A stretch of 64,000 bases of DNA from Gemmatimonadota bacterium (lineage in GTDB: Bacteria; Gemmatimonadota; Gemmatimonadetes; Longimicrobiales; Gaopeijiaceae): NCBI GenBank assembly GCA_022340865.1, contig JAJDNC010000010.1:22382-86381 (forward strand), given 5' to 3'. Position 1 is the first letter of the stretch. Each line of letters begins with the position of its first letter. The notes under the pieces are model-generated. The model saw nothing but the letters and a program-made list of their open reading frames with translations, was not told the origin of the DNA and made no database searches. Positions 7,297-15,862 of this stretch are shown here, piece after piece. A program made the position numbers and the translations under genes.

Positions 7297-8963
7297 GTCT
7301 TTCTTCTTTCTGTATGTGCCGTGCCGCTGGATGCCGCGGAATCCGTGGAAGCCTCCGTGCCCGGCTCCGAGACGGGGAGCAGGATGGTGAACTCCGTCCA
7401 GCTTCGGCCGTCGCTCTCCACGAGAATAGTGCCGCGGTAGCTGCGCACGAGCCCCAGGGAGACCGACAGACCGAGCCCCGAGCCCTTGCCCACGGGCTTC
7501 GTGGTGAAGAACGGGTCGAAGACCCTTGTCAGGGCCTCCGGGGGGATCCCCGTTCCGGTGTCGCGCACCACGGTACGCACGAGCTTCGCTCCCGCGTGCG
7601 GTGGTAGCGACGCAAGATTCGCGTATGCCCTCCGCTCCACCACGTCGGCGGTGACGGACAGCGCGCCCCCTTCCGGCATCGCCTGCACCGCGTTCATGAC
7701 CAGGTTGACGAACACCTGCATGAGCTGGACAGGGTTGGCCTCCACCGTGGGAAGGTCGTCGGGGATGGATGTGTCCGCCTCGATGAACCCGTTCTGGATC
7801 TCCACCTTCACCAGGTCGAGGGCGCCGGCCACGGCTTTCGCGATGTGACAGGGCTCGACGGTGGGCTCCTGGGACTGCTTCCGGGAGTAATCCAGGAGTT
7901 GGCGGATGATGGCGGCGCAGCGATTCGCCTCCCGCTCGATCATGCGCAGGTCGTCCTGGGCGGGGGAATCCTCCGGGATGGCCTTCTTCACCAGGTGCGT
8001 GAAGGTGATGATGGCCATGAGCGGGCTGTTCAGCTCGTGGGCGATGCCGGCCGCCACGAGCCCCACCGAGGAGAGCTTCTCCGCCTGCACCACCTGGAAC
8101 TGGGCGTCCTGCAGCTCCATGGCCTTCTGCGAGACCTTCTCCTCCAGGGAGCTGGCCCACCGCTCCAGATGGCTGCGGGAGCTGTTGAGGCTCTCCACCA
8201 TCTCGTTGAAGGACGTGGCCAGGATGCCGATCTCCCGTGCCGTGCCCCGGGGCACCTCAAGGCCGGGATCGCCGACGGCCATGCGGCGCGTGGCCGCCAC
8301 GATGGTGTTCACCGGCCGGCGTACGCTGGCCCACACGATGAGGAAGAGAATGCCCGTGATCAGAGCCACGGCGACCAGAGAGACGCTGAAGGCGTTCCAG
8401 CTCGCACGGGAGATGCGAGCCTCGGCGGGCTGCAGCGACATGGCCACGTCGAGGACGCCGAGGACGGGCTTGTCCTTGGGGGAGGCGTGGCAGTGGGCGC
8501 CCTGGCACCCCACCTGGTTGGGGATGGCCCGCATGGTGGCCAGCACCTGATGCCCGTTCGCATCCGTGTAGATGCGCCTGCGATGCAGGGAGTCCGGCAC
8601 GGCGTGTCCGGTGTGGCAGGTCTGGCACTCCCGGTCGTTCATGTCCAGGGTCTGTCCCACCTCGTTGGGGTGGGACGAGAAGGAGATGTGCCCCTGCTTG
8701 TTGAAGATACGGATGTCCTCGATGCCCTGCTGGCGGCCCACCGAGGTCACCATCTCACGGATGGCGTCCCGGGCGTTGACCCGCATCTCCTGCTCCATGG
8801 CGAGCTGGATGGTCTCCGCCAGGTTCTCCGAGCCCCGGATCGTCTCCTGGAACGCGTTCTCGCGCTGTGTACGGATCAGCTGCCAGGAGAGCGCGGCCAC
8901 GCTGATGAGGGCGAAGAAGCCCGCGGGGAGCGCGATGCGCGTACTCAGCGACCGCAGGGGCAC
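7293..8963 (-). CDS. Sensor histidine kinase with periplasmic c-type heme motifs
   Basis: 556 aa; GTG at 8963 with a GGGAGGAATC ribosome site. TM1 about 10-29 and TM2 about 190-212 enclose a 160-residue periplasmic domain. This contains CQTCH (113-117), a classical heme-c motif, and CQGAHCH (153-159), a CX4CH variant, so one or two covalent hemes are likely. A HAMP linker, the H-box GIAHELNSPL (His309), an N-box (FVNLVMNAVQA), DTGTGIP and GSGLGLSVSLG complete the kinase. Such heme-c sensors are known from Geobacter and relatives, where they read redox state or ligands. It should phosphorylate the NtrC-type regulator encoded downstream with a four-base overlap. The 123 bases upstream of it hold a possible -10 (TAGAAT on the minus strand, near 9000) but no good -35. 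Confidence 0.93.
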   Translation of the reverse strand: MPLRSLSTRIALPAGFFALISVAALSWQLIRTQRENAFQETIRGSENLAETIQLAMEQEMRVNARDAIREMVTSVGRQQGIEDIRIFNKQGHISFSSHPNEVGQTLDMNDRECQTCHTGHAVPDSLHRRRIYTDANGHQVLATMRAIPNQVGCQGAHCHASPKDKPVLGVLDVAMSLQPAEARISRASWNAFSVSLVAVALITGILFLIVWASVRRPVNTIVAATRRMAVGDPGLEVPRGTAREIGILATSFNEMVESLNSSRSHLERWASSLEEKVSQKAMELQDAQFQVVQAEKLSSVGLVAAGIAHELNSPLMAIITFTHLVKKAIPEDSPAQDDLRMIEREANRCAAIIRQLLDYSRKQSQEPTVEPCHIAKAVAGALDLVKVEIQNGFIEADTSIPDDLPTVEANPVQLMQVFVNLVMNAVQAMPEGGALSVTADVVERRAYANLASLPPHAGAKLVRTVVRDTGTGIPPEALTRVFDPFFTTKPVGKGSGLGLSVSLGLVRSYRGTILVESDGRSWTEFTILLPVSEPGTEASTDSAASSGTAHTERRKT

Positions 8964-9086
8964 GATTCCTCCCGATAGTGGCGGGGGAGGGTCATTCTAC
9001 CACAATTGGAGCGTCGCCCCGGCCGGAGGGAAGGTCAAGCCGGGAAATCCCCTACGTGGAGGTCGGGCTTCGCTTTCGGCGGCGAT

Positions 9087-9944
9087 TCACGCCCCCGGGG
9101 GCACCTCGCTCAGGATCCGCCGATAGGCCGCCAGGTGTCCCAGCGCCTCGGTCTCGCGTCCGCGGGCCTCACACAGGCGTGACGCGTTGAAGTGCGCCAC
9201 GCCCAGCTCCGGATCCAGGCGGAGCGCGAGCTCGTACGCCTCCAGGGCATCCGCCTCCCGGCCACGATCCTCCAGCACGACGCCCAGGTTGAACGACGCG
9301 CGCGCGCTGCCCGGATCGGCCTCGAGGGCGGCGCGGTAGTGGGCCTCTGCCTTGTCCAGGTCGCCGGCCTCGTGGAGGAGGCGCCCGAGGTTCAGGTGCG
9401 CCTCGGCGTGCCGGGGGTCCAGCTCCAGGGCTCGCCCGTAGGCCTCCCGGGCGCGCCGGGGGTCGGATCCCTCCAGGTCGACGCCGGCGTCGTACCACTC
9501 CTCCGCGGTGGGGGAGGGGGGCGCGTCGGGGGCGGGGGCGGGCGCCAAGGGCTCGGCGGAGGGCGCGGCCGCCGAGGGCTCCGGGCCGCCTTCCGCCGCC
9601 TCCAGGTCCATCAGCATCTGCCCCGAGCCGGGGTCCCACACCCGCCCTTCGTCACGCACCAGGATACGGCTTCCCGACGCGCTCAGGTGCACCGCGCTCA
9701 GAGCGCGGCCGTTGGGCAGCTGTTCGCGCAGCTTCTCCAGTGTCTGCCTGACCCGCCGCGCCGGCACGTCCGCCCTCAGGAGCTCGCGGGCCGAGCGCAA
9801 CACCGCGACGTCCGTGAAGGAGAAGTAGTACGCACCCCGGGGGCCGCGTGCGGGGGTGAGGAGCCCGGCACGGGTCCAGGAGAGGATCGTGGAGGTCGGC
9901 AGGCCCAGGACCTCCGACACCTCGTGGGTGGTGTAGCCTGTCAC
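9087..9944 (-). CDS. MerR-type helix-turn-helix protein with C-terminal TPR repeats
   Basis: 285 aa from GTG at 9944; a longer version from GTG at 10031 would overlap Ku by 68 bases and add only a Pro/Arg-rich stretch. Near the N-terminus is a MerR-like winged helix (YTTHEVSEVLGLPTSTILSW), followed by a region with GRALSAVHLSA and an Ala/Pro-rich linker. The C-terminal half holds three to four tetratricopeptide repeats (AEAHLNLGRLLHEAGDLDKA, ARASFNLGVVLEDRG, GVAHFNASRL). HTH plus TPR suggests a regulator that takes its signal by protein contact. It follows ku by 19 bases and is probably co-transcribed. No specific function is recognisable. Confidence 0.8.
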   Translation of the reverse strand: MTGYTTHEVSEVLGLPTSTILSWTRAGLLTPARGPRGAYYFSFTDVAVLRSARELLRADVPARRVRQTLEKLREQLPNGRALSAVHLSASGSRILVRDEGRVWDPGSGQMLMDLEAAEGGPEPSAAAPSAEPLAPAPAPDAPPSPTAEEWYDAGVDLEGSDPRRAREAYGRALELDPRHAEAHLNLGRLLHEAGDLDKAEAHYRAALEADPGSARASFNLGVVLEDRGREADALEAYELALRLDPELGVAHFNASRLCEARGRETEALGHLAAYRRILSEVPPGA

Positions 9945-9963
9945 GCGCGGGACGGGCGGCGGC

Positions 9964-10827
9964 TCAGCCGGATGCGGCCTTCCCCCGCGACGACTTTCCC
10001 GAGGACTTCTTGGTGGTTCGCTTTCCGGCACGGGTCGCTGGCTTGCGGGCCGCGTCGCTGTCGGCCAGGGAGGCCTTGAGGGCGGCCATGAGGTCGATGA
10101 TCTGCGTCTTCGACTCCTCGGCGGGCGCGGCGGTGATCTCCTGCCCGGCGATCTTCTTCTCGATGAGCTCGAGGGTCTTCTCGTACACGTCGTCCTTGTA
10201 TGTCAGGGGGTCGAACTCGTCGGAGGCCGCCTGGTCGATGAGCTGGGTGGCGAGCTTCAGCTCGGCCTCGTCGACCTCGCCGTCCTCCAGCGGGACCTCG
10301 TCGAAGCTCCGGATCTCGTCGGCGTAGTAGAGCTGCTCCAGGAGCAGCCCGTCCTGGTGGGGACGGATCATCACCAGGTACTCCTTGCCGCGGGTGGCAT
10401 GCTTGGCGATGGCCACCCGCTCCGTCGCGCGGAGCGCCGCGGAGAGCAGCCTGTACGCCCGCGCCCCGCCTTTGTCTGGACCCAGATAGTAGGCCTTGTT
10501 GAAGTAGAGGCGGTCCACACGGTCGGCGGGAACGAAGCTGACGATGTCGATGGAGTCGGACTTGGGCGCCTCCACGACCTTGAGCTCCTCGTCGTCGAAG
10601 AGCACGTACTGGCCCTTGGCGAACTCGTACCCCTTCACGATGTCCTCCCGGGGCACCACCACGTCGTCCGTGGGGCAGATGTACTGCTGGCGCACGCGGG
10701 TGCCGCACTCCTTGTGGATCATGTTGAAGGAGATGCGGCGCGCGGACTCGCCGGTGGAGTAGAGCTTGACCGGCAGAGAGACGAGCCCGAAGGCGATGGT
10801 GGACGTACCGATGGCGCGGGAGGGCAT
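9964..10827 (-). CDS. ku: Ku-type DNA end-binding protein of bacterial end joining
   Basis: 287 aa, a usual length for bacterial Ku. It begins MPSRAIGTSTIAFGLVSLPV and continues with the family signatures HKECGTRVRQQYICP, VPREDIVKGYEF and DPLTYKDDVYEKTLELI. The C-terminal tail is Lys/Arg/Ser-rich (KRTTKKSSGKSSRGK), as in many Ku proteins, for DNA contact. Ku binds double-strand ends as a homodimer and recruits LigD, which is encoded 10.6 kb away. No Shine-Dalgarno is visible at the ATG (10827), and a perfect 16-base palindrome lies six bases upstream, so the mRNA may be nearly leaderless and under SOS-type control. Confidence 0.97.
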   Translation of the reverse strand: MPSRAIGTSTIAFGLVSLPVKLYSTGESARRISFNMIHKECGTRVRQQYICPTDDVVVPREDIVKGYEFAKGQYVLFDDEELKVVEAPKSDSIDIVSFVPADRVDRLYFNKAYYLGPDKGGARAYRLLSAALRATERVAIAKHATRGKEYLVMIRPHQDGLLLEQLYYADEIRSFDEVPLEDGEVDEAELKLATQLIDQAASDEFDPLTYKDDVYEKTLELIEKKIAGQEITAAPAEESKTQIIDLMAALKASLADSDAARKPATRAGKRTTKKSSGKSSRGKAASG

Positions 10828-10833
10828 AGTGAA

Positions 10834-10849
10834 GTGAACATATGTTCAC
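10834..10849. promoter_or_regulatory. SOS-box-like perfect palindrome upstream of ku
   Basis: GTGAACATATGTTCAC is a perfect 16-base inverted repeat. Its core GAAC-N4-GTTC matches the LexA box described for Gram-positive bacteria. On the minus strand a possible promoter (TTGCAT, 18 bases, TATGTT) would place the -10 inside the palindrome and the start near 10830. It could also affect the divergent gene at 10993. Whether LexA of this organism reads this box is not known from the window. Confidence 0.55.
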
Positions 10850-10992
10850 GCCTGCCGGGGATGCAATGAGGACGGCGGAGAACCCAGGTAGTGGGGTCGG
10901 AGCGGTGGCGGGGCCGGCGCGAGCCGGCGCGGGGTAGGAACGCCCGCCGCAGCCGACTTGCATCCCGGCACTCCGGCTTCCTTCTTGTCCTG

Positions 10993-12771
10993 GTGACCTG
11001 GGATCCCTTGAAGTCCAGACGGTCGTACTGGATCGTCTTCGTCGCGGCCCTCGCCGCCAACCTGACGAGCCTCTTCAACGGCTTCGCCGCCGACGACCCC
11101 CTCGTCATTCCGCTGAACTCCGTGGTCACGCACGGCCGGTGGGGAGCGGCGCTTCTCGGACCGTACTGGCATGTGGCCGGGGCGAGCGCCCGTCTCTACC
11201 GGCCGGTGACCATCGGCTCGTTCACGCTGGAGTGGCGCCTCTGGGGCGGAAGCCCCCTGGGCTACCACGCCGTCAACCTGCTCCTCCACGGCGTCGTGGC
11301 GCTCCTCGTCCTGGCGCTGCTCCGGCGCATGGTGCCCGCGCTGCCCGCGTTGGCGGGCGCCCTCTGGTTCGCCCTCCAGCCGGTCCACGTCGAGGCGGTG
11401 GCCAACGTGGTGGGGCGCTCCGAGCTGTATGCGGCGGCGTTCTTCCTGGGAGCCTGCCTGCTGTACCTGGACGGCATCACGTGGGAGGGCTATGCCCGTG
11501 CGTTGCGGCTGGCCGGGCTGTGCGTCCTCTACCTGTTGGCGGTGGGATCGAAGGAGATCGCCGCGACGCTTCCGGCGGTCCTGGTGCTGCTGGAGCTCGG
11601 CCGTGCATCCGGAACGGCTCCGCCGGAACGCTCCCTCGGTGAGCGCCTCCGCCGTGAGGTGCCGCTCTACGTGTCGCTCCTGGCCATGCTGGGCGCCTAC
11701 CTCTTCGTCCGGTGGTCGGTGTTGGGCACGATCCTGGGTGGGGTGCCCGCCCCCTGGTTCCGGGGTGCCGGCACGGGTACGCGCGTGCTCACCGCGCTCA
11801 CCCTGTGGATCCAGTATCTGCGTCTCATGGCGTTCCCCATGGCTCTGTCGTCCGATTACGCGCCGGGGGTGCTCTCCATTCCCGGCGGCGTCAACCCGCG
11901 GGTCGTGCTGGGGGCGGCCATCCTCGTGGGCTGGGTGCTTCTGGCGGTCTGGTCGTGGCGGCGCCAGACGGCCGTCGCCACGGGCCTCGGGTGGTTCCTG
12001 GTGACCGTCCTCCCGGTCTCGAACCTCCTCTTTCCCACGGGCCTGCTGGTGGCCGAGCGGGTGCTCTACCTCCCATCCGTGGGTGGTGCTCTGGTGGTGG
12101 GAGGCCTCGTGATGGTCGCGCTGGATCGGGCCACCCAGCGCACGCTCGTGCTTCTCGCGGCCGCCGGCTTCATTCTGAGCGGGCTCTTCCTCTGGCGCTC
12201 GGAGACGCGGGGGCCGATCTGGGCCAGCAACCACACGGTGGTGGCGACCCTGATCCGGGAGCACCCCGAGTCGTACGTGTCGGTGCGGGCCCGGGCGGAG
12301 GCGCTGGCACGGGCCGGGGACACGGCCCGTGCCGACCGCGCATACGAGAGCGCCGTCCGACTGGCTCCGGACCTCTACAGCCTTCTGGTGGAGGCCGGGG
12401 ACTTCGACCTTCGCGCCCACCGGGAAGCGCGGGGGGAGGAGTTGTTGAAGGAAGCCATCGCGCGGCGTCCGGATGGGGCGGCCGCGTATTGGCTCCTCGG
12501 GGAGCAGAGGCTCCGCCTGGGAGACGGTCGCGCGGCCCGGCGCATCGCTCTGGAGGGGCTGGCCCGAGCCGGGCCCGACCGCGATCTGTGGGCCCTGGTC
12601 TCCGAGTCCTACATCGCGACGGGCGACCTCGAAGCGGCGGTGCGCGCGCGCCGGGCGGCGCTGGCCCAGGATCCAACCTCGAAGCGGGACTGGAGCAGGC
12701 TGGCGGACCTCCTCGCCGCGTTGGGACGAAAGGAGGAGGCAGCCGCGGCGCGGGGGAGGGCGGGGGGCTGA
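10993..12771 (+). CDS. TMTC/PMT-like membrane glycosyltransferase with C-terminal TPRs
   Basis: About 592 aa from GTG at 10993; the frame is open to a GTG at 10891, but those extra residues are an Arg-rich stretch I consider spurious. After TM1 (YWIVFVAALAANLTSLFNG) comes FAADDPLV, the Asp-Asp motif of the GT-C fold O-mannosyltransferases (PMT, TMTC). Next come LYRPVT, about ten hydrophobic helices to residue 395 and HVEAVANVVGRSEL, a TMTC signature. Residues about 420-590 are TPR repeats (ARAGDTARADRAYESAV, RPDGAAAYWLLGEQRLRLG). By analogy it transfers a sugar from a lipid carrier to periplasmic proteins; donor and target are unknown. It is transcribed away from ku. Confidence 0.8.
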   Translation: MTWDPLKSRRSYWIVFVAALAANLTSLFNGFAADDPLVIPLNSVVTHGRWGAALLGPYWHVAGASARLYRPVTIGSFTLEWRLWGGSPLGYHAVNLLLHGVVALLVLALLRRMVPALPALAGALWFALQPVHVEAVANVVGRSELYAAAFFLGACLLYLDGITWEGYARALRLAGLCVLYLLAVGSKEIAATLPAVLVLLELGRASGTAPPERSLGERLRREVPLYVSLLAMLGAYLFVRWSVLGTILGGVPAPWFRGAGTGTRVLTALTLWIQYLRLMAFPMALSSDYAPGVLSIPGGVNPRVVLGAAILVGWVLLAVWSWRRQTAVATGLGWFLVTVLPVSNLLFPTGLLVAERVLYLPSVGGALVVGGLVMVALDRATQRTLVLLAAAGFILSGLFLWRSETRGPIWASNHTVVATLIREHPESYVSVRARAEALARAGDTARADRAYESAVRLAPDLYSLLVEAGDFDLRAHREARGEELLKEAIARRPDGAAAYWLLGEQRLRLGDGRAARRIALEGLARAGPDRDLWALVSESYIATGDLEAAVRARRAALAQDPTSKRDWSRLADLLAALGRKEEAAAARGRAGG

Positions 12772-12787
12772 GGCTCCCGCCCCCCTA

Positions 12788-13264
12788 TCAGGTGCCCGCC
12801 ATCGTCGCCGCCGGCAGGACCACGAGCTGGCCGGACATCATGGGCAGGTGCGACGGCACCGAGCACACGATGGGAAAGATCCCGGCGTGGCGCGCCACGT
12901 AGGTGACGTGCTTCGTCGTTCCGCCGGGCATGGGCACCGCCAGGTCCGGCAGCACGAAGGAGTGCTCGTCGTCCTCGGGGTTGATGAGGTGGAAGTCGAT
13001 GGTGTCGCCCTCCACCACGGTGAAGGTGCTCGGCGAGAACGCGTAGACCTCCTTCCCGTAGAGCACCCCTCCCTCGGCGAACGCGTCCTTCAGGAACGGA
13101 AAGAGGGATTGCTGCTCCTTCACCAGAAGGGGAACCATGGTCACGGTGAGGTCGCGGGTGCGCGGCTTGTACGCCGCCGCGCTCGGGACGGGAGCGGGCG
13201 GGGCGCACGCTGCCGATGCGAGGAGCGCAGCCAGCGCCAGGACCCGCGTTGTGGACGGGTTCAC
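12788..13264 (-). CDS. Cupredoxin-domain lipoprotein
   Basis: 158 aa from GTG at 13264, overlapping the stop of the GH2 gene by four bases (GTGA). The N-terminus is a lipoprotein signal with lipobox SAAC (Cys20). Residues about 55-155 form a plastocyanin/COX2-like fold. The likely copper ligands are His in DDEHSF and the Cys, His and Met of CSVPSHLPMMSG, the typical type 1 or CuA-like C-terminal loop. The role may be electron carriage or copper storage at the membrane. Coupling to a glycosidase gene gives no obvious functional hint; the multiheme cytochromes elsewhere in the window may be partners. Confidence 0.83.
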   Translation of the reverse strand: MNPSTTRVLALAALLASAACAPPAPVPSAAAYKPRTRDLTVTMVPLLVKEQQSLFPFLKDAFAEGGVLYGKEVYAFSPSTFTVVEGDTIDFHLINPEDDEHSFVLPDLAVPMPGGTTKHVTYVARHAGIFPIVCSVPSHLPMMSGQLVVLPAATMAGT

Positions 13265-15474
13265 GGGTTCAACACCTCCGCGATGCCGACGTCGATGTAT
13301 TGGCCTCCTCTCGTGTTCGTGACGTGCACGGCCAGCGTGTGGGGGCCTGGAGTGAGGAGGCGGCGGGCGGCCGCGTCCAGGGGGAGCACCGAGTACGCCT
13401 GGTCGAATCCGGAGAGCGTGGCGACGCGAACCCCGTCGATGTAGACCTCCGCGTCTTCATCGTGGCGGATGACGAGGTGGGGATTCACCAGGGGGCGCGC
13501 CGGCAGGATGAAGCTCCGGCGCAGCCAGAGGTCCGGTGTGGTCCACGGCGTGCGCACCCGCGTTCCGGAGTCCCGGGTGCGCCCGAAGCCCCCGACGCCC
13601 TCCTTCCACGAGGTGTCGTCGAAGGTGGGTGCGGCCCAGTCGGCCGCGGGCCGGGTGGTGCTGTAGCGCCAGCCCTGTCCGTCGCCTCGTGACGTGGAGA
13701 CCACGGCGCGGAGCGTGGGGGTCGGGCCATACAGCGCCCTGGCGGCCGCCTGCGCGGCGTCACCGAGCTTCACCACCGCCCGGTCGTACGTCATCACCCC
13801 GTTGACCTCCACCTCCACGTCGGTGGTCTGGGTGTAGATGGCCGCGGCCAGACCCTCGCCCTCCAGGAAGCGGAGCTGGGTGAGCAGGCCCACGTAGGCC
13901 CTGTTCAGGCTCGCCGTGTCGGTGAAGGTGCGGTAGCCCCAGTTGTTCCTGGGGAGCCAGGTGTGGCCCTCCAGGGGAAGGCCGAGGCCACCGAACTCGC
14001 CCAGCACCCGCGCGCGCCGTCCGTCACCGTTCGGGATGGCGGGGCCCGGGTACGCGTGCTCGTCCACCACGTCCCCGACGCCCTTGTCCGTCCACCCGGT
14101 GGCGCTGTTCACCAGGCGTGTGGGATCGTACGACTTCAGCCAGGTGGTGTAGCGCTCGGTGTCGTGCTGTCCCCACCCCTCGTTGAAGGGCACCCACATG
14201 ACGATGGAGGGGTGGTCGCGGAGCGCGTCCACCATGCGCCGCAGCTCGCTGGCGAACTCCTCCTGCGCCGCGGGGGTGCGATTCTCTCCGCTGGGCATGT
14301 CCTGCCAGACCAGCAGACCCAGATGGTCGGCCCAGTAGTACCAGCGCGCCGGCTCCACCTTCACGTGCTTGCGGGCCGTGTTGAAGCCCAGGCGGAGCGT
14401 CGTCTCGATGTCCGAGCGGAGCGCGGCGTCGGTGGGGGCGGTGTAGAGCCCGCCCGGCCACCATCCCTGGTCCAGGAGCCCGTACTCGAAGAGCGGACGG
14501 TCGTTTAGGAAGAGCCGGAGCACGCCGGTGCTGTCCGGTGCCACGGCGATCTTCCGCATGCCGAAATAACTGCGGACGGAGTCCCCGCTCGCCAGGCGCA
14601 CGCTCAGGTCGTACAGGAAGGGATCCCCCGGCGACCACAGATGCGCATCGGGGACGGGCAGCGTGACGGGCTCGCCTACGTGTCCCGTCGCATGCGCAAC
14701 GGCACGGCCGCGGGCCAGCGCCGTCACGTCGACCGCAGACCCGGGAGGAGCACCGTCGGCGGCGACGCGCACCACCACCCGGGAGGAATCCACGTCCGGA
14801 CGGATGTCGAGGCCGGTGACGCGGGCGGCTGGGACCGGCTCCAGCCACACGGTCTGCCAGATCCCGGTGACCGACGTATACCAGATGCCGTGAGGCCGGC
14901 GCACCTGCTTGCCCCGGGGCTGCTGGCCCGCGTCGGTGGGGTCCCACACCGAGACCACCAGGTCCTGGACCGCTCCCGGCGCCAGCGCGTCGGTGATGTC
15001 GAACGTGAAGGGGTCGTAGCCTCCCCGGTGCTCTCCCACCCGCCGGCCGTTGACGTACACGACGGCATCGAAGTCCACGGCGCCGAAGTGGAGGAGGAGA
15101 CGCCCACCCGGCGGCTGGGACGCACGGAAGGTCCGGTGGTACCAGAGGCGCTGGTCCGGCGCCACCTTCCGGGTCACGTGGCTGAGCTGGGACTCGATGG
15201 GGAAGGGCACCAGGATGCGCCCGTCCCACGTGTCGGGCCGCGAGGCCGCGCTGTCGCGCACGGCATAGTCCCACCACCCGTTGAGGCTCGTCCAATCAGG
15301 CCGCACCATCTGCGGCCTGGGGTACTCCGGGAGGGGGTGGGCGGTGTCCACATCGGCGGCCCATCGGGTGACGAGGTGGGATGCCGGTGCCTGGGCGGCC
15401 GCGGGGGTTCGGAGGGCGAGGAAGAGAACGAGGACGGGCAGCGGGACCGCGGATCGTGGCTTCATGGTCCCCAT
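13261..15474 (-). CDS. Glycoside hydrolase family 2 enzyme, secreted
   Basis: 737 aa from ATG at 15474, or 734 aa from the second ATG at 15465, which is better spaced from a GGGGA sequence. It has a signal peptide (LPVLVLFLALRTPAAAQA), a jelly-roll sugar-binding domain (about 45-210, WYHRTFRAS, FGAVDFDAVVYVNG), an Ig-like domain and a TIM barrel (about 310-560). The acid/base Glu lies in WVPFNEGWG and the nucleophile Glu in VLGEFGGLG. A C-terminal domain (about 600-735) has a second sugar-binding-like fold (LWLRRSFILPA, HDEDAEVYIDG). Family members act as beta-galactosidase, -glucuronidase or -mannosidase; the substrate cannot be fixed. It is followed by the cupredoxin gene with a four-base overlap. 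Confidence 0.93.
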   Translation of the reverse strand: MGTMKPRSAVPLPVLVLFLALRTPAAAQAPASHLVTRWAADVDTAHPLPEYPRPQMVRPDWTSLNGWWDYAVRDSAASRPDTWDGRILVPFPIESQLSHVTRKVAPDQRLWYHRTFRASQPPGGRLLLHFGAVDFDAVVYVNGRRVGEHRGGYDPFTFDITDALAPGAVQDLVVSVWDPTDAGQQPRGKQVRRPHGIWYTSVTGIWQTVWLEPVPAARVTGLDIRPDVDSSRVVVRVAADGAPPGSAVDVTALARGRAVAHATGHVGEPVTLPVPDAHLWSPGDPFLYDLSVRLASGDSVRSYFGMRKIAVAPDSTGVLRLFLNDRPLFEYGLLDQGWWPGGLYTAPTDAALRSDIETTLRLGFNTARKHVKVEPARWYYWADHLGLLVWQDMPSGENRTPAAQEEFASELRRMVDALRDHPSIVMWVPFNEGWGQHDTERYTTWLKSYDPTRLVNSATGWTDKGVGDVVDEHAYPGPAIPNGDGRRARVLGEFGGLGLPLEGHTWLPRNNWGYRTFTDTASLNRAYVGLLTQLRFLEGEGLAAAIYTQTTDVEVEVNGVMTYDRAVVKLGDAAQAAARALYGPTPTLRAVVSTSRGDGQGWRYSTTRPAADWAAPTFDDTSWKEGVGGFGRTRDSGTRVRTPWTTPDLWLRRSFILPARPLVNPHLVIRHDEDAEVYIDGVRVATLSGFDQAYSVLPLDAAARRLLTPGPHTLAVHVTNTRGGQYIDVGIAEVLNP

Positions 15475-15516
15475 GCTCCGGGCGCGATACCCGGGACGTC
15501 AAGGGCCGGAACGGAT

Positions 15517-15549
15517 CGAGGGCCGGCCCCGTGACGGGACCGGCCCTCG
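15517..15549 (-). terminator. Strong hairpin downstream of the small gene at 15581
   Basis: Two 15-base arms starting at 15517 and ending at 15549 pair with a single mismatch around a TGA loop (core CGAGGGCCGG / CCGGCCCTCG). It lies between the stop of the 93-aa gene (15581) and the GH2 start (15474), both on the minus strand. There is no T-run, so termination strength is uncertain. Confidence 0.5.
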
Positions 15550-15580
15550 TGGGTTGCCCTCTTCCCGGCCGACGGACCGG

Positions 15581-15862
15581 TCAGAAATTGACGAAGTAGT
15601 CGTTGTCCGCGGCGATGTTCCGCAGCACCGTGATGGGCACTGCGGGGTTCTCCGACAACCTGGCGACCCTCGTCTCACCGTTGGAGGTGATGGACATCAG
15701 GGGCGAATGCCCCGGCGCCAGCGCTTCGACGGGCACCCGGACGAGATCGCCGGATCTGACGAACAGATACGCGCCAGGCCCTTCGATCTCATTCCACCCC
15801 ATCTCCGACAGTCGATGGGTCCTCTGATTGGCTGATGCACTCTCTCCCTTTCCCGTGGCCAT
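15581..15862 (-). CDS. Small protein of unknown function
   Basis: 93 aa from the ATG at 15862, chosen for the AGGAGGGCCATC ribosome site; the frame is open to 15910. No signal peptide or membrane helix. The first 30 residues are polar; the rest alternates short strands (GPGAYLFVRSGDLVRVPVEAL, SITSNGETRVARLSE) and ends AADNDYFVNF. No family is recognised. It stands alone, flanked by a hairpin on the 3' side and a 306-base spacer on the 5' side. Confidence 0.72.
   Translation of the reverse strand: MATGKGESASANQRTHRLSEMGWNEIEGPGAYLFVRSGDLVRVPVEALAPGHSPLMSITSNGETRVARLSENPAVPITVLRNIAADNDYFVNF

Noticed and set aside
10891..10992. N-terminal extension of the TMTC-like protein
   Set aside because: Arg-rich, not hydrophobic, no counterpart in the family; kept only as an alternative start.
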